Source of the DNA: Bugulina stolonifera
Lineage: Eukaryota > Bryozoa > Gymnolaemata > Cheilostomatida > Bugulidae
Direction of reading: 5' to 3'
DNA: 64,000 bases
Assembly: GCA_935421135.1 (NCBI GenBank)
Contig: OW285189.1
Coordinates: 12,855,072 to 12,919,071, forward strand
Below, one piece after another: positions 47,447-59,772 of the stretch; the first letter of the stretch is position 1; each line of letters opens with the position of its first letter. A program made the translations under genes and the position numbers. The notes below the pieces were generated by a model. It saw only the letters and a program-made list of their open reading frames with translations. It did not search any database and was not told where the DNA came from.

Positions 47447-49576
47447 CTGTGGAGTCACATCCCTTCTATTCTCTAACGGATCTTTAGGTGCCTGCTCAGC
47501 ATCTTCTAAAGGTGAAGGTTGTGAGCTAATAGCAGTGGGTTGAGCTCGATTAGCCGGTACTGGTGCATCCCTAGTCTCGACTTGTCCTTCACCTTCAGAG
47601 GTATGAAGGACTCCAGCTGTGGTTAAAGTCACCTCATCATCAGGTACCAGATTCATGGATTGTCTTTTTGATGGCGAGGGGATATAATCACCACTTGGTG
47701 ACTGTCTCTCAGCAGGTGAAGGCCGGGATCTCACATCAGCATGTGTGCGCTTTGGCGCCAATGGTGGTGTCTGTAGAGGATCTTCAGTATATGTTGTATA
47801 ACTAGGGCTTGGTTCAACATATTCAGGGTTCATTTGATCAGCCGGTTGAGGCATATTCTGAGGAGAGTCTAAAGAAAACATAGTATCATCTTCAACATCT
47901 TCTGGAGCGGGTGTGAGACGGTCTGCTGGTTTCGGGCGAACCTTTGAGTAAGATGGAGCAGGTAAATCCTGCTTATCATTGTGTCTCGACCGTTCTGATG
48001 CGGAAGGGGGTATATTCTGATATGCCGATTCATCTTCTTCCATCTGATCAGTCTCAGGACCCGTGTGATCATGGGCAGCTCTTGTACGGCTAGACGGCTC
48101 AGGTTTGGGATGAGCCTCCGAGTATGATGGAGTTGCCAGTTCCGCAGAAACCTCAAGATCAAACTCTTGCTCATCATTCTGTCTAGTTCGTAGTGAAGCA
48201 AAAGGAGGCAAGTTCTGGTAATTTGAGGTCTCATCCTCCATTGTGTCAGCCTCAGGACCCATGTGGTCATGGGCAACTCTTGTACGGCTAGACGGTTCGG
48301 GCTTGGAACGAGCCTCCGAGTAGGATGGGGCTGCCAGTTCCACAGAAACTTCTTGATCATATTCTTGCTGATCGACATATTTAACTCGTTGTGATGGAGA
48401 AGGAGGTATGTTCTGATAAGCAGATTCTTCCACCTCCATTTGTTCAGTTTCAGGAGTCGAATCCACATTCTCCGCGGTGGCTCTGGTACGGCTAAGCGGT
48501 TGTGGAGGAGTTGTTTGGTAAGCCATATCAATAGATGGTGACAGTTGTTGTTCGTCTGGATCAATAATCAAGTCAACAGCTCTGGATCGTTCCGAAGGTG
48601 TGGGTGGTGTGCGTTGATGTGGTGTTAGAAAGGTTTCATCCTCGACACGGTCTACGACAGTAAGATCATCAGGGACTTTACCTAATACTCTGGGTCTCGA
48701 CCTCGGTTGAAAGGCAAGTGATTCGGGGCCTTCTTCCATTTCAATATCATCCACTTTGGAACTCTTATAGTTATCATCAGCCACTTCTTGAGCACGGTCT
48801 GATGCCCTTGGTGGAATATTCTGGTATGGGGAAGAGACAGAGCCAAGAGCTTCTTCTTCTTCAACTCTTGGATCTTTGTGTTTGCTTCTCTCTGAAGGCC
48901 TTGGTGGTGTGCTTTCTTGCTGTATCGATACCGGTTGAAGCATTTTTTCGTTTGTCATTTTTTCACCTTCATATTCCATGTTACCGAGTTCACGCTCATT
49001 TGTTGCCCGATTGGATCGCATAGGAGGAACGTTTTGATAATGAGAGGCTTCTAATGGTAGAACAACTTCATCTTCTATATCATCAGGGGTTCCTTTCTTG
49101 GAACGCACAGATGCTCTGGGACCGACATCAGTGTAGCCTGATGACGTAGGTTGAGAGAATTCCCCTGCTAGTTCACTATCAGTAGTTGGAGTGGGAGCTG
49201 ACCTCTCTTGACGAGGCCTTGCATGCTCAGAATGCTGTCTAGACGGAATATTCTGATACGGTGAGGTGGCAGTTATAGATATTTCTTCATAAGGAATCCC
49301 TTCCTCATCATACTGACTAGGTGCCACATCTTCCTGTTCCCTCTCCTGCCGTTTCCTTGGAGTTACAGGTCTAGCATCAGGTACATGCTCTCGTTTAAGT
49401 GGATTAGGTGATGAAAAAGAGTCTAACGGCAGTGACACGAGAGATGCGCGACTGCGTGACTTGGGAACAGGTTTATGACGAGCAGAAGGCGAGCCAGTAG
49501 GCTGGTAGTGTGACTCTTGATAAGCGTGAGGATAATCGAGTGACTCAACTGAGTGGGATGGGATAGCACCACTTGG
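47447..49576 (-). CDS. ANK: Exon 21: large linker exon with YQN-PP repeats
   Basis: The exon has 2,130 nt and 710 codons, frame 0 on both sides (acceptor cttctag, donor GTGGGA). It is charged and disordered, rich in E, S, P, R and T. A degenerate repeat recurs roughly every 35-75 residues: Y-Q-N-[IVL]-P-P, then S-x-R within a few residues. Six copies keep Tyr-Gln-Asn (near 49255, 49037, 48815, 48412, 48218 and 48018). Others read YQTTPP, HQRTPP or PQNMPQ. A PYEEIS site precedes the first copy. Y-x-N is the Grb2-type SH2 consensus and YEEI the Src-type one. Docking is my inference. Confidence 0.9.
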
Positions 49577-49809
49577 CTAGAAGTGATAAGGAACAAAGGA
49601 TAGTTATACAACACACAGCATCATCAGCAAAAACGTACAAAACTGAAAATAACGAAAGGGTGGAAGAAGTGTAAGCAGTAAGCATTAAAGCAAGGGCTAA
49701 AGAGTGTAACACAAGCCATTTGTTGGTTAGGTGGAAGACATAATCAACCAAACTAATTGGTCAAACATAGAAACAGCCAAGCACAAGCAGATATACTATA
49801 GCTAAATAC

Positions 49810-50031
49810 CATTGATAAGGTCGGTGAGCGTGGCGAAGCTGGTTCAATGATTTCCTGAGCCTGTTGTGATGCATACACAAAGTGTAGCAGTGGTTCTGGA
49901 GACCGTGGAGAAGGGCTACCAAGAGCCCATGGAGCAGGTGGTGAATCGGTATTGGGGCTACTTATAGACAATTGAGCTGCCGCAAATGGCGCTTTGTGAC
50001 TTGTTAATGACTCACTATGAGCCAGAGTACC
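49810..50031 (-). CDS. ANK: Exon 20: linker, Ser-Pro rich
   Basis: The exon has 222 nt and 74 codons in frame 0. It has repeated SP dipeptides (SPNTDSPPAPW, GSPSPRSPEP, PASPRSPT), which are potential proline-directed kinase sites. No globular domain is visible. Confidence 0.85.
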
Positions 50032-50658
50032 CTGTTGGTAAGAAATATATTAGCACATGCAATAGCAATAGCAGTGTTGAAGGCAAAGCATGGGTAGTAT
50101 TACATATAAAGGATGCTTTTAAACTGCTAAAGAAGCTGTTACAAACACAATTCTCTTCTAAAAGAAATCGGTGAAACTTAAGAGAAGATGCTGTCTTTGA
50201 CTTATATCTGCACTAACTCACAATGAAATTCTCTAACAAACTCAAAGATTTCGCAATATTTGAAGGCACAGTAAATGTATTGGGTATCATTTTGCACACA
50301 GTTTGGTAGATTTATCCTCTCTCACCTTAAATGTATAGAAAGGAGGCAACTCCAAAACTTAATTTAGCGTATAGTGAGTAACAAACAAATCTAGTACCTT
50401 GTTAGTGTTAGTTAGTGTAGCTATAAGCAAGCTAAAGCGCATTATGCACATGCTAGAAACAAGAAGACAATTCTACAGGAAAAATCAAAAACTTCCGTAT
50501 CCATTATACCAAACAAGGCTATTAGTTTATACAATTACAACAAATAATACGACATAGGCCAACACACTTTTCATACAACAATACTAATAACAACAAGCAT
50601 TGGTTTTACTTTGTATATCTATGGCCATCACAGCAAAGCAGTAATATGCTTGACTTAC

Positions 50659-50754
50659 CCTTGCAGAGTTGAGACTAGTCCTTGACCTAGCAGTAGGGAC
50701 ATATTGCCTCACACTTCCCCTGGAGATGGGGCTCAACTGTTCCACGTAATTCTC
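50659..50754 (-). CDS. ANK: Exon 19: linker, basic and Ser/Arg-rich
   Basis: The exon has 96 nt and 32 codons in frame 0, with ENYVEQLSPISRGS and TARSRTSLNSAR. Several RxxS/T sites suit basophilic kinases. The donor is GTAAGT. Confidence 0.8.
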
Positions 50755-51384
50755 CTATTTACATAAACACAACATAGTTACAACACACACATGCCATTAT
50801 ACAAAATCTATATTTGTTAGAAGTTCTAACTATAAGTATTAAGTATTATAAGATCTAAATAAATGAGCTTTTACTACATGTAGTTGCAGCTTACAATGGT
50901 AAACTAGTGGGCACAAAGTTGAGGTTCTGGGCACAAGTTAGGTGTGGCATTGACAAAGGTATCTATGAGCATATGAACAAGATTTCCCCAAACTAAATTT
51001 GTAACACACCAATTCAATTATTGTACTGTAATATCATGTTGCTTTCAGGTGAAAATAACTCCCTAAGATATTATACCGTGAAAGAGATGATAAGAGGAAT
51101 GGTATGTTTTAGCAGAGAGTTGATGTAGGTTAGTAGTTTAGTGTTGGAGAGGCAGCAGATCCAACCTTGGACACACACTGTGTAATTCAAAAGGCATGCA
51201 AAGTCGGTACTAGTAAAGCACTCAACAAGACGTTTGTTAGTCAGATAGAAAAGACAGTTAGAAAAAATAACTCGTATCTCACTGAAAGAAAGTAACAGAC
51301 TTGGGTTTAAAACATATTAGCAGTTGAACAAGTAAACACAATTTCCTATTAAGAAGAATACTAGAAGGTGAATCAATTTAATAC

Positions 51385-51471
51385 CTCAGCATAAAGTTCT
51401 GAATCATCAAAATTGTGAGTCCTAATTGTTGCATCTTGCTCCAGGGCTCCTCCAACACTGCTGGAGTCAAT
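51385..51471 (-). CDS. ANK: Exon 18: linker
   Basis: The exon has 87 nt and 29 codons in frame 0, with IDSSSVGGALEQDA and a terminal FDDSELYAE. It lies between catttag and GTATTA. It is frame-neutral, so it may be optional. Confidence 0.75.
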
Positions 51472-51802
51472 CTAAATGACAGGAGTTATCGGTAACTACA
51501 TTATAATCCATATTTCAACCAAAACAGCATTGCTATTACTACCAGTTCAATGCATAATGGTGTGACTCTACTAATGTTGTACAAAACATACTAATATTAA
51601 TAACTTGCCAGTGGGCTATGCAAAATTATATTATAAAATTATTTATGAGCTTAAAGAATATAAGGGAACTTATAGTCAAGCCATTCAATAAACAATATTG
51701 CAGTGATTTTTCAGAGAAGAGAGATACCACTATCTGCTGTAGGCTCGTGTACATTATGGTATATATGTGTGGATGAGACGGAGGAGTGGAAGGATTACTC
51801 AC

Positions 51803-51897
51803 CTTGAACGAACTGTCACCAGGGCGAGCTGCTCCCTGTATGTAATCATCTCTTTGAGAAAGGAAGGGGTACTGGTGTGTGAACACTTCATCTGCAT
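51803..51897 (-). CDS. ANK: Exon 17: linker
   Basis: The exon has 95 nt, phase 1 to 0. It codes EVFTHQYPFLSQRDDY and then GAARPGDSSFK, with donor GTGAGT. There is no known domain; the composition suggests disorder. Confidence 0.82.
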
Positions 51898-51960
51898 CTA
51901 CAAATAGTTCAAAAGTAATAATTACTAGAGACTGCTAGTCACTAGTCAGTTGTGATCATT

Positions 51961-52170
51961 AGGTGTCAGTATTCAGGTGTCATCATGAGGTATCAGTAGT
52001 CAGGTGTCATCATGAGGTATCAGTAGTCAGGTATCATCATGAGGTATCAGTAGTCAGGTGTCATCATGAGGTATCAGTAGTCAGGTGTCATCATGGGGTG
52101 TCAGTAGTCAGGTGAATTAGCATGGAGTGTCAGCAGTCAGGTGTCACCATTAGGTGTCAGTATTCAAGTG
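51961..52170. repeat. 27-bp minisatellite in an intron
   Basis: About eight degrading copies of caggtgtcatcatgaggtat followed by cagtagt, in the intron between exons 16 and 17. Confidence 0.88.
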
Positions 52171-52647
52171 TAACAATCAGACATCACAGGTCAAACAAAA
52201 TGTTATAGGTATAGAATAATGAATCACACAGTCAAAACTGCACAAAAATTCAAACAAAATGAACTGAAACACTTCCAGTGGAAACAGCAGATCTGTTTAG
52301 TAACTCCCTGTCACACATTGAATAGGTAAATGAAAGATTATCAAATCTAAACACATCTTAACCACAAACTAATAAAGTCTTTCCATCATGATACATAACA
52401 CACAATATATTTTCCATGGTTGATCTTTCAATTTACAGGCAAACATCTACAAATAACTTTGTCAGCAGTGCAGGATAACAAAAATATAAAACATCACAAA
52501 GAAAGATCCCTGGAACGTTAAGAAATACATATAAACCCTTTTGCTGGCACCAAGCAAACATGAGGTAGAAATATAAAATATTGTCTGCTCAGTCCAAGAG
52601 CAAAGAGGATAGAGGCAGTAGGCACAGCATTCCAATACGGCACTTAC

Positions 52648-52719
52648 TGCTCTGTACAGTGGTGTCAACGTGTGTATAGTAAGGCATATACACAATATCT
52701 GAATCTATGGCCTGCTCAG
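52648..52719 (-). CDS. ANK: Exon 16: linker
   Basis: This is a 72-nt exon, phase 1 in and out. It codes about 24 residues with VYMPYYTHVDTT. The acceptor was chosen because it alone joins the phase-1 end of exon 15 without a stop. Other AG dinucleotides lie 5 and 8 nt further on. Confidence 0.75.
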
Positions 52720-53312
52720 CTGATATCAGTGAGCAGCATACTATATCTACATACATATTAACATACCATAAACATAGTACCACGTTGTGTTTACCAGTGC
52801 AGTACTCGAGGGGAACACAGAATAATACTCCAGAGGTATGTACACTAGGTAGGCCAACCTCTTGTTCAAAGTGTCAAAATTTTATACAAGCACCGGTGCT
52901 AACTCGTTAACCATTTACAAAGTTGCTTTCATTCACAATATACAATTGGTTATGTTTGATGATGTAATACTATAATAATTATTGTTATGATACCAAATAG
53001 CCAACAAGTACACTTAATCTGGAGTTATCTACCCTATGCCAAGAGGAGGCAAATCTAAAATTTGGTCCATTTCCTAGTATTCATATATTGTACATGCAGC
53101 CCAAAATGCACAATATTGCACATGGATATGTGATGTAAACATACTATGTAAAGTAACCTTATAATGTGATAGTGAACAATTCCTACCACTTATCATTATA
53201 TAATACTGGCAATGTCTGATAACATCATAGACATAAGTCATAACTTGCACTACATTTTATCAAGGTTCACATGTAAGAATATAGTAACAAGGTAATATGT
53301 GTCTCACTCTAC

Positions 53313-53493
53313 CTTGTTCATCTTCACTATCACTTATGGAATGTTCCTCCATCTTCTCTGGGCCGACCAGTGAGTACTTATAGTCCTCATGCAGGTCCTC
53401 AGTGGAGGCGGATACTGTGGTTACAGACTGTAGCACTTGTTCTACAGAGACGTAGCCCAGTCTACGTGCTATCTGTAGGGCTGTTACACCATT
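53313..53493 (-). CDS. ANK: Exon 15: ankyrin repeat 24 and start of the linker
   Basis: The exon has 181 nt and ends in phase 1. NGVTALQIARRLGYVSV is the C-terminal capping repeat. It is followed by an acidic stretch (YKYSLVGPEKMEEHS, then SDSEDE) that begins the linker to ZU5, as in other ankyrins. Confidence 0.93.
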
Positions 53494-53683
53494 CTACAGG
53501 TAATAATATCATTATATTGTATTAACAGGCGAACACATACTTGTGCGGTTGTAATACATAGACGCCCTTATTATACCCACATAGTACTATTATACATGTA
53601 ATTGTGAGACTGATGTTATATACAAGTATAGTACTATAAAATCTCATTTCAATGAGAAAGTATTCAACCAATCAGAATCTTAC

Positions 53684-53782
53684 ATATGTCTTGGCGTCAG
53701 GGTCGGCCCCAGCCTTAAGTAGAATGTTGACAACCAGTACATGACCTTGCTGAGCAGCTTGATGGATTGGAGCGTATCCGAG
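53684..53782 (-). CDS. ANK: Exon 14: ankyrin repeat 23
   Basis: This 99-nt exon reads [17 protein letters not shown]. The HQAAQQGH string is a hallmark of repeat 23 in ankyrins. Confidence 0.95.
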
Positions 53783-54497
53783 CTACAATACAAGTATAAC
53801 ACATTATACGACAAGTATACAACTGTTGGTCGCAACACAGTATTCTATAATACTAACTCTGCTGATATAAACATCAGCCAGGAAATGGGTCAACAAGGTA
53901 AACGGCATCTCGAAACAGCGAGAACCATGCTGTGCATATATCTAACTGTAGCCTGGAGAGAGAGATTGTGACTTAATAGATCTATAGCTCACACTGAGTT
54001 AATGGAATGGCATCATTATTAGTTATTACAACATATCAGTAATATAAATATGATTAGCCAATACATGGCTAATTATAACTCTGATGAGATATGTACATGT
54101 AAAGAATTCACAGTAATTTGTATATTATATCACAATGTCTAACACCCTTGTGATGCATTAATCAATATATAACTCTATATAATATATCACTTATAGATTA
54201 CAGTACGTCTGGGGAGATGACTAATCCAAAGATAAAATTAATGAGAGCACATGAGAGGATAACTCTATATGCATGTATGTGTACATGGATTTTACTGTTA
54301 GCAAATCAAATTAAAATATAACGAGTAATATTAGGGAAAGGTTTAACTTCTCCTGACGGCATATTAACAGCTTTTTAGTCACTTTTATAGTATTTTCTAT
54401 TTAACAATCTAATTTATGTCGAGTCGGGATGCTTACAATAGCCTAAGAAACACATGTTTCTTCAAAGTTGTCACTTTTATGGCAGGACGTTACATAC

Positions 54498-54695
54498 CCG
54501 AGTTCTGGCATTCACATCTGCTCCCAGTTCCAGCAGGTACCTCACCATGTTGATCTGACCGAAATGACTAGCAGTGTGAAGAGGGGTGTACCCTGCTTTG
54601 GTTGTGGGGTCTATAGCTGCATCGTACTTACGTAGGATCTCTGCTACCTGCACATGGTCTTCTTGAGCACACAAGTGCATAGGGGTGAGTCCATT
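54498..54695 (-). CDS. ANK: Exon 13: ankyrin repeats 21-22
   Basis: The exon has 198 nt. It reads NGLTPMHLCAQEDH and AGYTPLHTASHFGQ and ends LGADVNARTR. It aligns with repeats 21-22 without gaps. Confidence 0.95.
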
Positions 54696-55728
54696 CTAAA
54701 CAGATATTCATATAGATACACCATAACCCACTGGAACATAGCGATGAACATGGATGCCAACATGAACAAAATTTACATAGAAGTGCCTGGAAACACTTTT
54801 CAAGTACTAACAACATCCAGGATGACTAGGAGCATAAAAGATAAACATTCTACTTCCCCTGGAACCAGCATGCACTCATATGTACCTATACGTACCTACA
54901 TGTACTTATTATAATGTACACGTACAGTATAATAGGTACATATATAACATGTACCTACATGTACCTTATACAAGTAGAGACAGCATTATAATATACAGCA
55001 CACAACCATGATACATATACATACAGTAGACCTATGATTACAGGAGTATATTATAATAAGCACGTATTACTGTACCCAGTAGTCATATGCAGACATTAGC
55101 CCCAAGAGATGACATTGGTGCAATAGAACATGGAGTATAATACACTCAACCATTGATCAAAGATGAGATTCTCTATTTAGTTTAAATAATTGATGACTTC
55201 ATATTCAAACTAAATCAATACCCTAGCAGTGACAGACCTGCGTTCACTTAGAGAACACAAAGAGTCTTAGTTCTACTTCCTGTCGCTAAATGCTACTTCC
55301 TGTCAACTTTTTAAACAAAAATACCGCTCTTAATGATAATCATGTAATAAAGAAACATCAATACAAACGACAAGTACACTAAATGAGTCATTTTCCACGA
55401 ATACTGAAGCTCATGACCCCTTCCCTTCTTCCTAGTATATATAACTGTACCACATATATTGTACGTATAATTATACTGTACTGTATACATTGTACTGTAT
55501 ATATTGTACGTATTTATTGTACAGTATTTATTGTACCGCAGTATACATATAGATAATGAAACGTTATATTATAGGCTAATACATATAATCATATCACTAG
55601 ATATACTTGAACCGGACACACTTGTAAATAAGCTAGTTACAGACGGCTTTGACCTAGTTCCACCAGCTATTGATTATTACACTGTAATATCAGTAAGTAT
55701 GACCAGCCTAGCATTGTACTATACTTAC

Positions 55729-55926
55729 AGTAGCGTAGCAGTTGGCATTAGCTCCATTCTCTAACACAAGAGAGACCATGTCTGTGTGGGCTTCCTGAGA
55801 AGCCAGATGAAGAGGAGAGAATCCGTTTTTGGATTCTGCGTTAGGTCTGGCACCGTACTCTATGAGTGAGGTGGCAATATCCATGTGATTCTTTTTCACA
55901 GCAATGTGAAGAGGAGTGTATCCATT
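55729..55926 (-). CDS. ANK: Exon 12: ankyrin repeats 19-20
   Basis: The exon has 198 nt. It reads [14 protein letters not shown] and [18 protein letters not shown], matching vertebrate [14 protein letters not shown] and GVTPLHLAAQEGH. The donor is GTAAGT. Confidence 0.95.
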
Positions 55927-56367
55927 CTAGAAGTACACAAGTTCATTTATAAATACCTAGTCTAATGATATAACAGGATACAAAGCCACAGTCAGGTCCA
56001 CACAGAAATATTATATAGAGTACAAGGAACAGTTATATTTGTTGAATATTATAGTATGCATTATATCTTCTTCACACAAGGAATTCAAAGCTGGTGTTAT
56101 CTCCCCTTATCTTATAGGGCCTGTAACCCATAATAGAATAATGGGAATGCAGTGGAAGCTATCAGTGAAGCTGTTTGACAGTGTCATAATTTCACGGTAT
56201 TGTCTGTCAGCATAACGGTATTGTCTGTCAGCATAATGCTGTACATGTCACATGTTGCGATGTGTACCCAATACAGACACACTGCACAGCATGATAAGTC
56301 AAAAAAAGAATCCAAAAATCTTTCCATAACATCCCCATGATAAGGTAGCCTGAGAACCTACACTAAC

Positions 56368-56568
56368 CTTAGCCTGGCAATGTGGGGACGCTCTGAACTC
56401 TTCCAACAGCAGCAATACAATATTTCCCTTACTGTAGTGAACAGCCACATGCAATGCAGTGAGTCCATTTCTACCTTGTAGATCAGGCAGGGCTCCCCTC
56501 TGTAAGAGTAGGCGGGCAACTCCGAGCTGTCCATATTTAGCTGCTATATGAAGGGGAGCCATTCCCTT
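56368..56568 (-). CDS. ANK: Exon 11: ankyrin repeats 17-18, one residue longer than usual
   Basis: The exon has 201 nt and 67 codons instead of the usual 66. [14 protein letters not shown] is normal. The second repeat ([15 protein letters not shown]) has one additional residue near [11 protein letters not shown], which is unlike the family's usual loop. Confidence 0.94.
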
Positions 56569-56830
56569 CTGTAACACAAACCACGTATGTATGAACATCT
56601 CAATATCCAATATAATTTCAAACAATAATAATAATAATAGATCAAGGACAAACTTTAACATTGCATTATCTAGCCATGACGCAGATCTGCAGACAGCAAC
56701 GGCCACAGGTTCAAATCTCACACACTCTTACAGTTGAAGGTCAGTTTTTTCACTCAGGGAAAATGCTACAGTTTATGACACCAATATCACAATGAGAGAA
56801 AATTGTATGCATGCTGAGGTAAAACAGTAC

Positions 56831-57028
56831 CTTGGTCACAGAGTTAGGTGATGCCGACTGGTCAATCAGCACGGATACCACATCTTCATGCCCTTCCTTA
56901 GCTGTTATATGTAAGGGTGTATATCCATCTTTGGTAACGGCTTCAGGGTCAGCGCCATGTTGTAGCAGCAGTAAGACATTGTCCACACTGCCCATCCTGG
57001 CTGCTATGTGTAAGGGGCACTGTTGTTC
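56831..57028 (-). CDS. ANK: Exon 10: ankyrin repeats 15-16
   Basis: The exon has 198 nt. It reads EQQCPLHIAARMGS and DGYTPLHITAKEGHEDV. The inner-groove and outer-helix residues of the fold are kept in both repeats. Confidence 0.95.
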
Positions 57029-57253
57029 CTGCACACACAAATATAAACGAATAAGTATTAGAGCAAAGTCAATACCCACTTATAGTTATGGCGCTATGAA
57101 ACATGAGTCGAATATCAGAGTACAGTTCTACTGTGTACTCATACGGGTATATGCTCCATGGCAAGTATAGATAAGTCAAGTCGTGGTATGTACATGTATA
57201 TCTACGGTATATACTGTACACAACTAATATAAACAGTGTTATTTATGGCTTAC

Positions 57254-57414
57254 CCTAGCCTTAGCATTCACGTCTGCTTTGTTCCTAAGTAGTATTCTCA
57301 TGACGTCTGTCTGGTTGGCTCTGGCTGAGAGATGGAGTGGAGTCTCTCCACGCATAGTGCGTCCATCAACCATTGCACCATTGTTCAGCAGTATAAGTAC
57401 AATACTCATATTCC
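57254..57414 (-). CDS. ANK: Exon 9: rest of ankyrin repeat 13 and repeat 14
   Basis: This 161-nt exon enters in phase 1. With exon 8 it restores exactly 99 codons, i.e. three repeats. It contains RGETPLHLSARANQ and ends ADVNAKAR. Confidence 0.94.
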
Positions 57415-57619
57415 CTATAAACATGCGAGTAGAATACAACACTGAAACATTCGAGTAATGCAACCAACACCACGAATCATGTCATTTGTATAAATTTTGA
57501 GTAGCTACCCATCTATTATATTATTTTGTTGGTGAAGGATATGAAATGATGATCAATTTATTATATTTTAGCCTGGTGTGACAAGTATACCTCAGCATAT
57601 TTTAGGCATATGTACATAC

Positions 57620-57755
57620 CCATGAATGAAGACACGTGGAGAGGAGTTAGACCAGATTCTGTTGTAGCTTCTATCAGAGCTCCAAATTTGAGCAAGAGCT
57701 CAACCACCTTGATACGGTTCTTCTTACACGCTATGTGTAACGGAGTGAAACCATT
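57620..57755 (-). CDS. ANK: Exon 8: ankyrin repeat 12 and start of repeat 13
   Basis: This 136-nt exon ends in phase 1 after the codons SSFM. It codes [13 protein letters not shown] and then SGLTPLHV. The split inside repeat 13 is made good by exon 9. Confidence 0.94.
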
Positions 57756-58046
57756 CTACAAAAAGTCCGTGTGGCATGGTAAGTAGTAGCAGCTACAGAA
57801 ACACAAGTACATAGTCGTGCAGCCGAAAGTGTAGAACAAGACAGGAAGTCCCCAAAATATTAGTTAGGCTGACATGTCAAATTGAAGTACAGTCTCACCC
57901 TACGGAAACATACACAATGAACAATACGTAATATGTACTATTTCATATTAGTCAATCTAAACTGTGAGAGATTGATTGTATAACAAGGACCACCGTTCAA
58001 ACTTCCAACAAAATTGAAGCCTCCCGATGCTGGATCCCATTCTTAC

Positions 58047-58244
58047 CAGGGCCCTTGCGTTAACATCAGAATTACGGTCCAGCAGTAGTTTTGCCGTCTT
58101 GACATGGCCATAGTGAGCACAGACGTGCAATGCAGTGAGGTAGTCTACATTCACTTCATTGACGGAGGCTTTGGCATGTAATATCAAACGGGCACAGTCT
58201 GTGTGATCACCTTGTGCTGCCATGTGCAGCGGTGCCAGCCCATT
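58047..58244 (-). CDS. ANK: Exon 7: ankyrin repeats 10-11
   Basis: The exon has 198 nt. It reads [14 protein letters not shown] and then [13 protein letters not shown], matching repeats 10-11 (vertebrate [13 protein letters not shown]). The donor is GTAAGA. Confidence 0.95.
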
Positions 58245-59180
58245 CTACAACATTGTGTCATAAAAATAAACACTATATTCATGCATGTGCAGAGAAAACT
58301 GCAACTCAATGTCAAAACAACATATTTCTGGGTTTGCTTTACCCATGGAAACAAAAATATGACCATCAAAAAGCCAATTGCTAGTTAATAGCACACTCAG
58401 CCAATACAGACGGGTTGTTACAGATTATTTCTAATCAGCAGAGTGGCTTCGAGTGCAGTTAAACAGTTGTAATTCATATGTTTATATTTTCGTATGTACA
58501 GAATTTACATTAACAGAGGTACAGTATTAAAGGATAGGGGAGAAAAAAGTTTTTCTAACATGACATAAATATTTATGAGTCAGTTAAGATAATGATCAGT
58601 TCATTAGAACAGACAGGATATTGCTGACTTAGTCCAGGGAACTTCATCAAAACTCCAATACACAATACGGGTATGTAGGGAAACCCCCTTCCTCAATAGA
58701 ATGTTATCAGCTATGATATGGCTACTTAGATTAATAGTTAATTTGTTAATGTAAAGTAGTAGACAGAATCAATACAAATGAGTATAGAGATGCTAACAAC
58801 TAAAGGTCACACACTTCACTATTCACAGTTCTCACATCTGCTCAAAAATTCATAGAAAGTAATAAAGTGTTTTACTGCAGGCACACAATGCACAGCTAGC
58901 ATGTGTGCATATTACATGTATATATGCACACCGATGGGCGTCGGCAAGGGTTACACCAACTGGTAATTTATCCATCATAATATCACGTTTCACCTTTATA
59001 CAGATGGATATGTAAAACGAAAGTAAATAAAAATTGTGCTTGCCTGCAGATAAATACTCGTAACATTGATTTCTGAAAAGGTTAGCAAAACTCTACATGT
59101 ACATGTATGTACTTTTAACTGGTATATGAACGTAGCATGCCTTTCAATGTACAAAGTGTAGATGTATTGATGATACGTAC

Positions 59181-59378
59181 TCTAGTTTTAGAAGAATGAT
59201 CCGCCTGGCACTCGAGCAAGTAGTCTACCACTCGCACATAGCCACTCCTCGTAGCACAGTGCAGGGGCGTCAGGCCATCCCTCGTCTGGATATTTATTAG
59301 AGCGCCTTTCTCAAGTAACAGAACTATCATGTTCAGTTGACCCCATTTAGCAGCCACATGAAGTGGAGCTATTGCATT
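59181..59378 (-). CDS. ANK: Exon 6: ankyrin repeats 8-9
   Basis: The exon has 198 nt. Its two repeats start NAIAPLHVAAKWG and DGLTPLHCATRSG. The donor is GTACGT and the acceptor attacag. Confidence 0.95.
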
Positions 59379-59673
59379 CTGTAATGATAGAGTCACTAAT
59401 GATAGACAATCAAAGACAGACAATGATTTTAGATGTTTCATATATTTATAGTAATAAGAGGGGAATATACAGGTCTACGCAGGTCTACAGGGGAGAATGA
59501 ACTTAATCTTTGCTGACCCATACGCTTATACAACTGATCAAGTGGAAATCTAACAGTATTATGATACGTAAACGCTAACGAAAGAAGGTGGTGGTGACGC
59601 CGATATATCTTATCTTCTCAAGGTGTCTTATTATTAAGAATATCGTTGGATAAGTGAATCTATATAACTATAC

Positions 59674-59772
59674 CTTTGCTTTATAGTTCACGTCTGCACC
59701 CATCTCGATCAGCAGCCTGGCGACGGTGATCTTACCGTAGTGGGCTGCAATGTGTAGGGGTGTGAACCCACT
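59674..59772 (-). CDS. ANK: Exon 5: ankyrin repeat 7
   Basis: This is a 99-nt, 33-codon exon in frame 0. It starts [14 protein letters not shown], the conserved opening of repeat 7, and ends ADVNYKAK. Confidence 0.94.

Larger units (their letters stand above)
44722..53312 (-). other. Introns of the linker region
   Basis: The longest are 44722-45942 (holds the 44813-44911 exon), 45967-46332, 46459-47018 (degenerate aatgcattac repeats), 50032-50658, 50755-51384, 51898-52647 (27-bp minisatellite) and 52720-53312. Nothing further is recognised. Confidence 0.6.

Noticed and set aside
48718..49023. Plus-strand 101-codon frame, and the minus-strand frames at 47869-48564 and 48682-48864
   Set aside because: They overlap exon 21 in other frames; exon 21 has the splice sites, the repeat pattern and the longest open frame.
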